Source: Diaporthe sp. PMI_573 (taxonomy: Eukaryota; Ascomycota; Sordariomycetes; Diaporthales; Diaporthaceae). From it: a stretch of DNA of 64,000 nucleotides. The translations under genes were made by a program, and so were the position numbers. Of this stretch, positions 62,007 to 64,000 are shown one piece after another. The notes beneath the pieces are model-generated. The model had not been told where the DNA came from. It ran no database searches and saw nothing but the letters and a program-made list of their open reading frames with translations. The first letter of the stretch is position 1; every line of letters begins with the position of its first letter. Where the stretch lies: the NCBI GenBank assembly GCA_021399435.1, contig JAJTUP010000062.1, positions 248,001 through 312,000 of the forward strand, written 5' to 3'.

Positions 62007-64000
62007 CAGGACCATATATACACGACCTTCGTCTTGTGATACTGCCGTGGGTAAATATAAATTCGCAATTTTTTCATGTAATTAGTTCACTAACCATGTT
62101 GATCTGCTGTAGGCAAACACTAGTTTTAGGTATGACAAGGTTTAGAGAGGGATGGATTTAAGGAAGAGCGGACCCAGCAAGCTCTGGCCGAGCTCATAAC
62201 CAGACAGACAGTTGTCTAGGGAAAGGTAATTCCAGGGCAGAGTAGTTCGCTGCGCAAACGTAGGGGAAGCTGAGCTGCTTGATAGTGGGAGGGCGGGTGA
62301 AGGGAAGGAGGCCTTGGCGGATAAGTGCGGGAAGGGAAGATGGAGAAAGCAGATCTTCTCGATAGGTGGGAAAGAGCTTCTGCAGCTTCTGAACAGAGTT
62401 TTGCTGAAAAGTGACCTGCCAAGACTCTGCCAAGACTCAATTCTAGCCTAGATTTAGGTCAAGACACGGTGTCGATTGGTCTTCCATAGGGAAAGCAATT
62501 AACGATAAATATCACGAAGATACGGTCTGAACAGTGGTTGGATAGTTGATGTATCTAAGTTAGTTGCGCAACGTTCGCCCAGAGGGCCACTTATAGCGTT
62601 GCTTATAGGATGACAAAGCCAACACAGGGTCAATCATATCGTACTTATAGCCACCCCCAACCGTTTCATTGCAAAGTCATTTTTGAATGCAGCTGCCGTA
62701 TAATTCCGCTTCGTCAGAGTTAATACACCATTGCGGTGGTCTACGGCAACCATGAGCACCATGACATCAACAACGGCTAATTTTCTCGGAATTCTTTGTT
62801 TAACACCTCAGCTACCCCTCATAGAGGATTATATAAACCCCCGGAGCAGCGTACACAGGGGGCCTAGGGGCTTTATGTGGTCAATAGCGCAACCCTGACA
62901 GACAACAAAATGTCCATGGCGGCCATGACGACATCAAGATGGAAGAAGACTGACGCACAAAATGAGAGAAGGAGGGGTGGGAGGATCAGAAGTAGGATGA
63001 CGTTCTACTGGTCATTTCCTTACCTTCGTGTGTGTGTGTGTGTGTATTGCTTATTTTATTTGATTTTAAACTCAGTTTCTATGAAAAGTGCCATGTTATA
63101 TTGCTTTACCTTTATGTGCGTGTGTATATGTATTGCTTCTTGTACCTGATTTTGAACTCAATTTCTATGAAAAGTGCGATGTTATGCTGGTATCTTGAAT
63201 AGGTAGTCTAAATGCCAAACTTCGAATAAGTGACAAAGAAATCCGACCAAAAACAATCTGAAAAGTAGTGTACGGACAGCTGTGGGTCTGATGAAGAACA
63301 TAGTATTTATGCTTTTGAAACAGCCTTTGGCTCCATGAAGACATCTACCGTAGCTGGTTTCTGGTATCGAAATTGAGCACATAGCAGATCACTGTTGTCC
63401 ACCCGGCAGGTCACCATCGGGCCGTCGTCGGAGATTTGTGTATCCGCTGTTAGATTAGCCTCCGAATACTTGTCCCACACCTTCTGGATATATATGTCGT
63501 AGTATCCACGCAGATTACTCCAAGGGTTGTGGGTAAGTCAAATTTGCGGTGCGAGCACACGTAGTATCTTCTACTCCTCGTCTGTAGTTCCCAATACCAG
63601 GTAGTAAGCTTAAACCGATATCCTTCCTCGCTTCTTGCTCCTGACGGCGACTTTCATCAGGAGTTATTCTTTTCCCGAACTGTCTGAGCTGTGATTAGAC
63701 TTGCTCCCGTCCGGGAAATTGTCAGAGGACTCGGTATCCTTTCTGCGCAACTTAGTTTTCCCCTTTGCGGCCTGAGTACCTTTTTTGGATTTCTTCGGGT
63801 AGTCCCTTTTTAAAGCGGTAGAATGAGCAAGGAAGAAGCGGATCGTTTTATTCAAGGCATGGTTATAGTAAGGGATGCTAGAGGAAGGCCATCGATAAGA
63901 GATATTTCAGGTCGGACGGTAGCATCGTTGCGAAGACTAAATGGGTGTCAACGTCCGAGTTGGAGGCGGCTGAGTCTCCAATTTTGGTCATGGCAGCTGC
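62007..64000. other. largely empty right end
   Basis: No gene is supported. A minus-strand Lys-rich frame at 63664-63855 (KKSKKGTQAAKGKTKLRRKD) has no ATG and may be an exon fragment; its frame stays open to about 63,905. Other frames are short and overlapping. Confidence 0.4.
63020..63186 (+). repeat. ~85-bp tandem duplication with GT microsatellite
   Basis: Two diverged copies, each running from a TTACCTT(C/T)(G/A)TGTG start through TATTGCTT, GATTTT(A/G)AACTCA and TTTCTATGAAAAGTG to ATGTTAT, at about 63020-63100 and 63105-63186. The first contains a pure (GT)n tract and the second an interrupted one. Confidence 0.8.

Overview
The window is nuclear DNA of a filamentous ascomycete (Pezizomycotina type). 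The evidence is short GT-AG introns of about 45-110 bp with CTRAY branch sites, a multi-exon cell-wall alpha-1,3-glucan synthase, fungal NLR genes (patatin-NB-ARC-TPR and HET-NACHT-WD40), and copia, chromovirus, hAT and pogo elements. I cannot name the species. The low gene density, many gene and transposon fragments and non-coding stretches suggest an accessory or subtelomeric compartment, although no telomere repeat is present.

Layout. 1-7.27 kb: a 12-exon alpha-1,3-glucan synthase gene on the minus strand, running off the left edge. Four of its introns are copies of one 177-195 bp sequence and two more are copies of a second ~104 bp sequence (introner-like elements). 7.3-10.6 kb: non-coding. 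10.6-11.4 kb: HNH-nuclease pseudogene. 11.55-13.44 kb: solo copia LTR, then a 1.7-kb G-rich minisatellite that switches strand part-way. 13.4-18.5 kb: a 5'-truncated chromovirus (RT, RNase H, integrase, chromodomain) ending at a perfect AT palindrome. 18.6-26.1 kb: sparse DNA with a Nudix hydrolase gene and a two-exon hypothetical gene. 26.15-31.41 kb: a complete copia element with LTRs that look identical, a 5-bp target duplication, and gag and pol in one frame separated by a single UGA. 31.7-33 kb: capsule-synthesis-type glycosyltransferase. 33-36.8 kb: a mosaic of gene fragments, a hAT fragment and a solo LTR. 36.79-39.90 kb: an intact hAT transposon with TIRs and an 8-bp duplication. 40-43 kb: a HET-NACHT-WD40 incompatibility-type pseudogene whose WD40 array has collapsed. 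43.1-44.6 kb: copia RT fragment. 48.1-53.6 kb: an intact patatin-NB-ARC-TPR NLR followed by a BCS1-like AAA ATPase. 53.7-54.4 kb: hAT fragment. 56.5-57.4 kb: HD-domain protein. 57.9-62 kb: fragments of hAT, pogo and a TPR gene plus a solo chromovirus-type LTR. 62-64 kb: essentially empty.

The genes do not form a pathway. The recurring themes are cell-surface polysaccharide synthesis (glucan synthase, putative capsule-type glycosyltransferase), allorecognition or cell-death NLRs (one intact, one dead), and mobile DNA. Exon structures were assigned by eye from splice signals and reading frame; no database search was possible.
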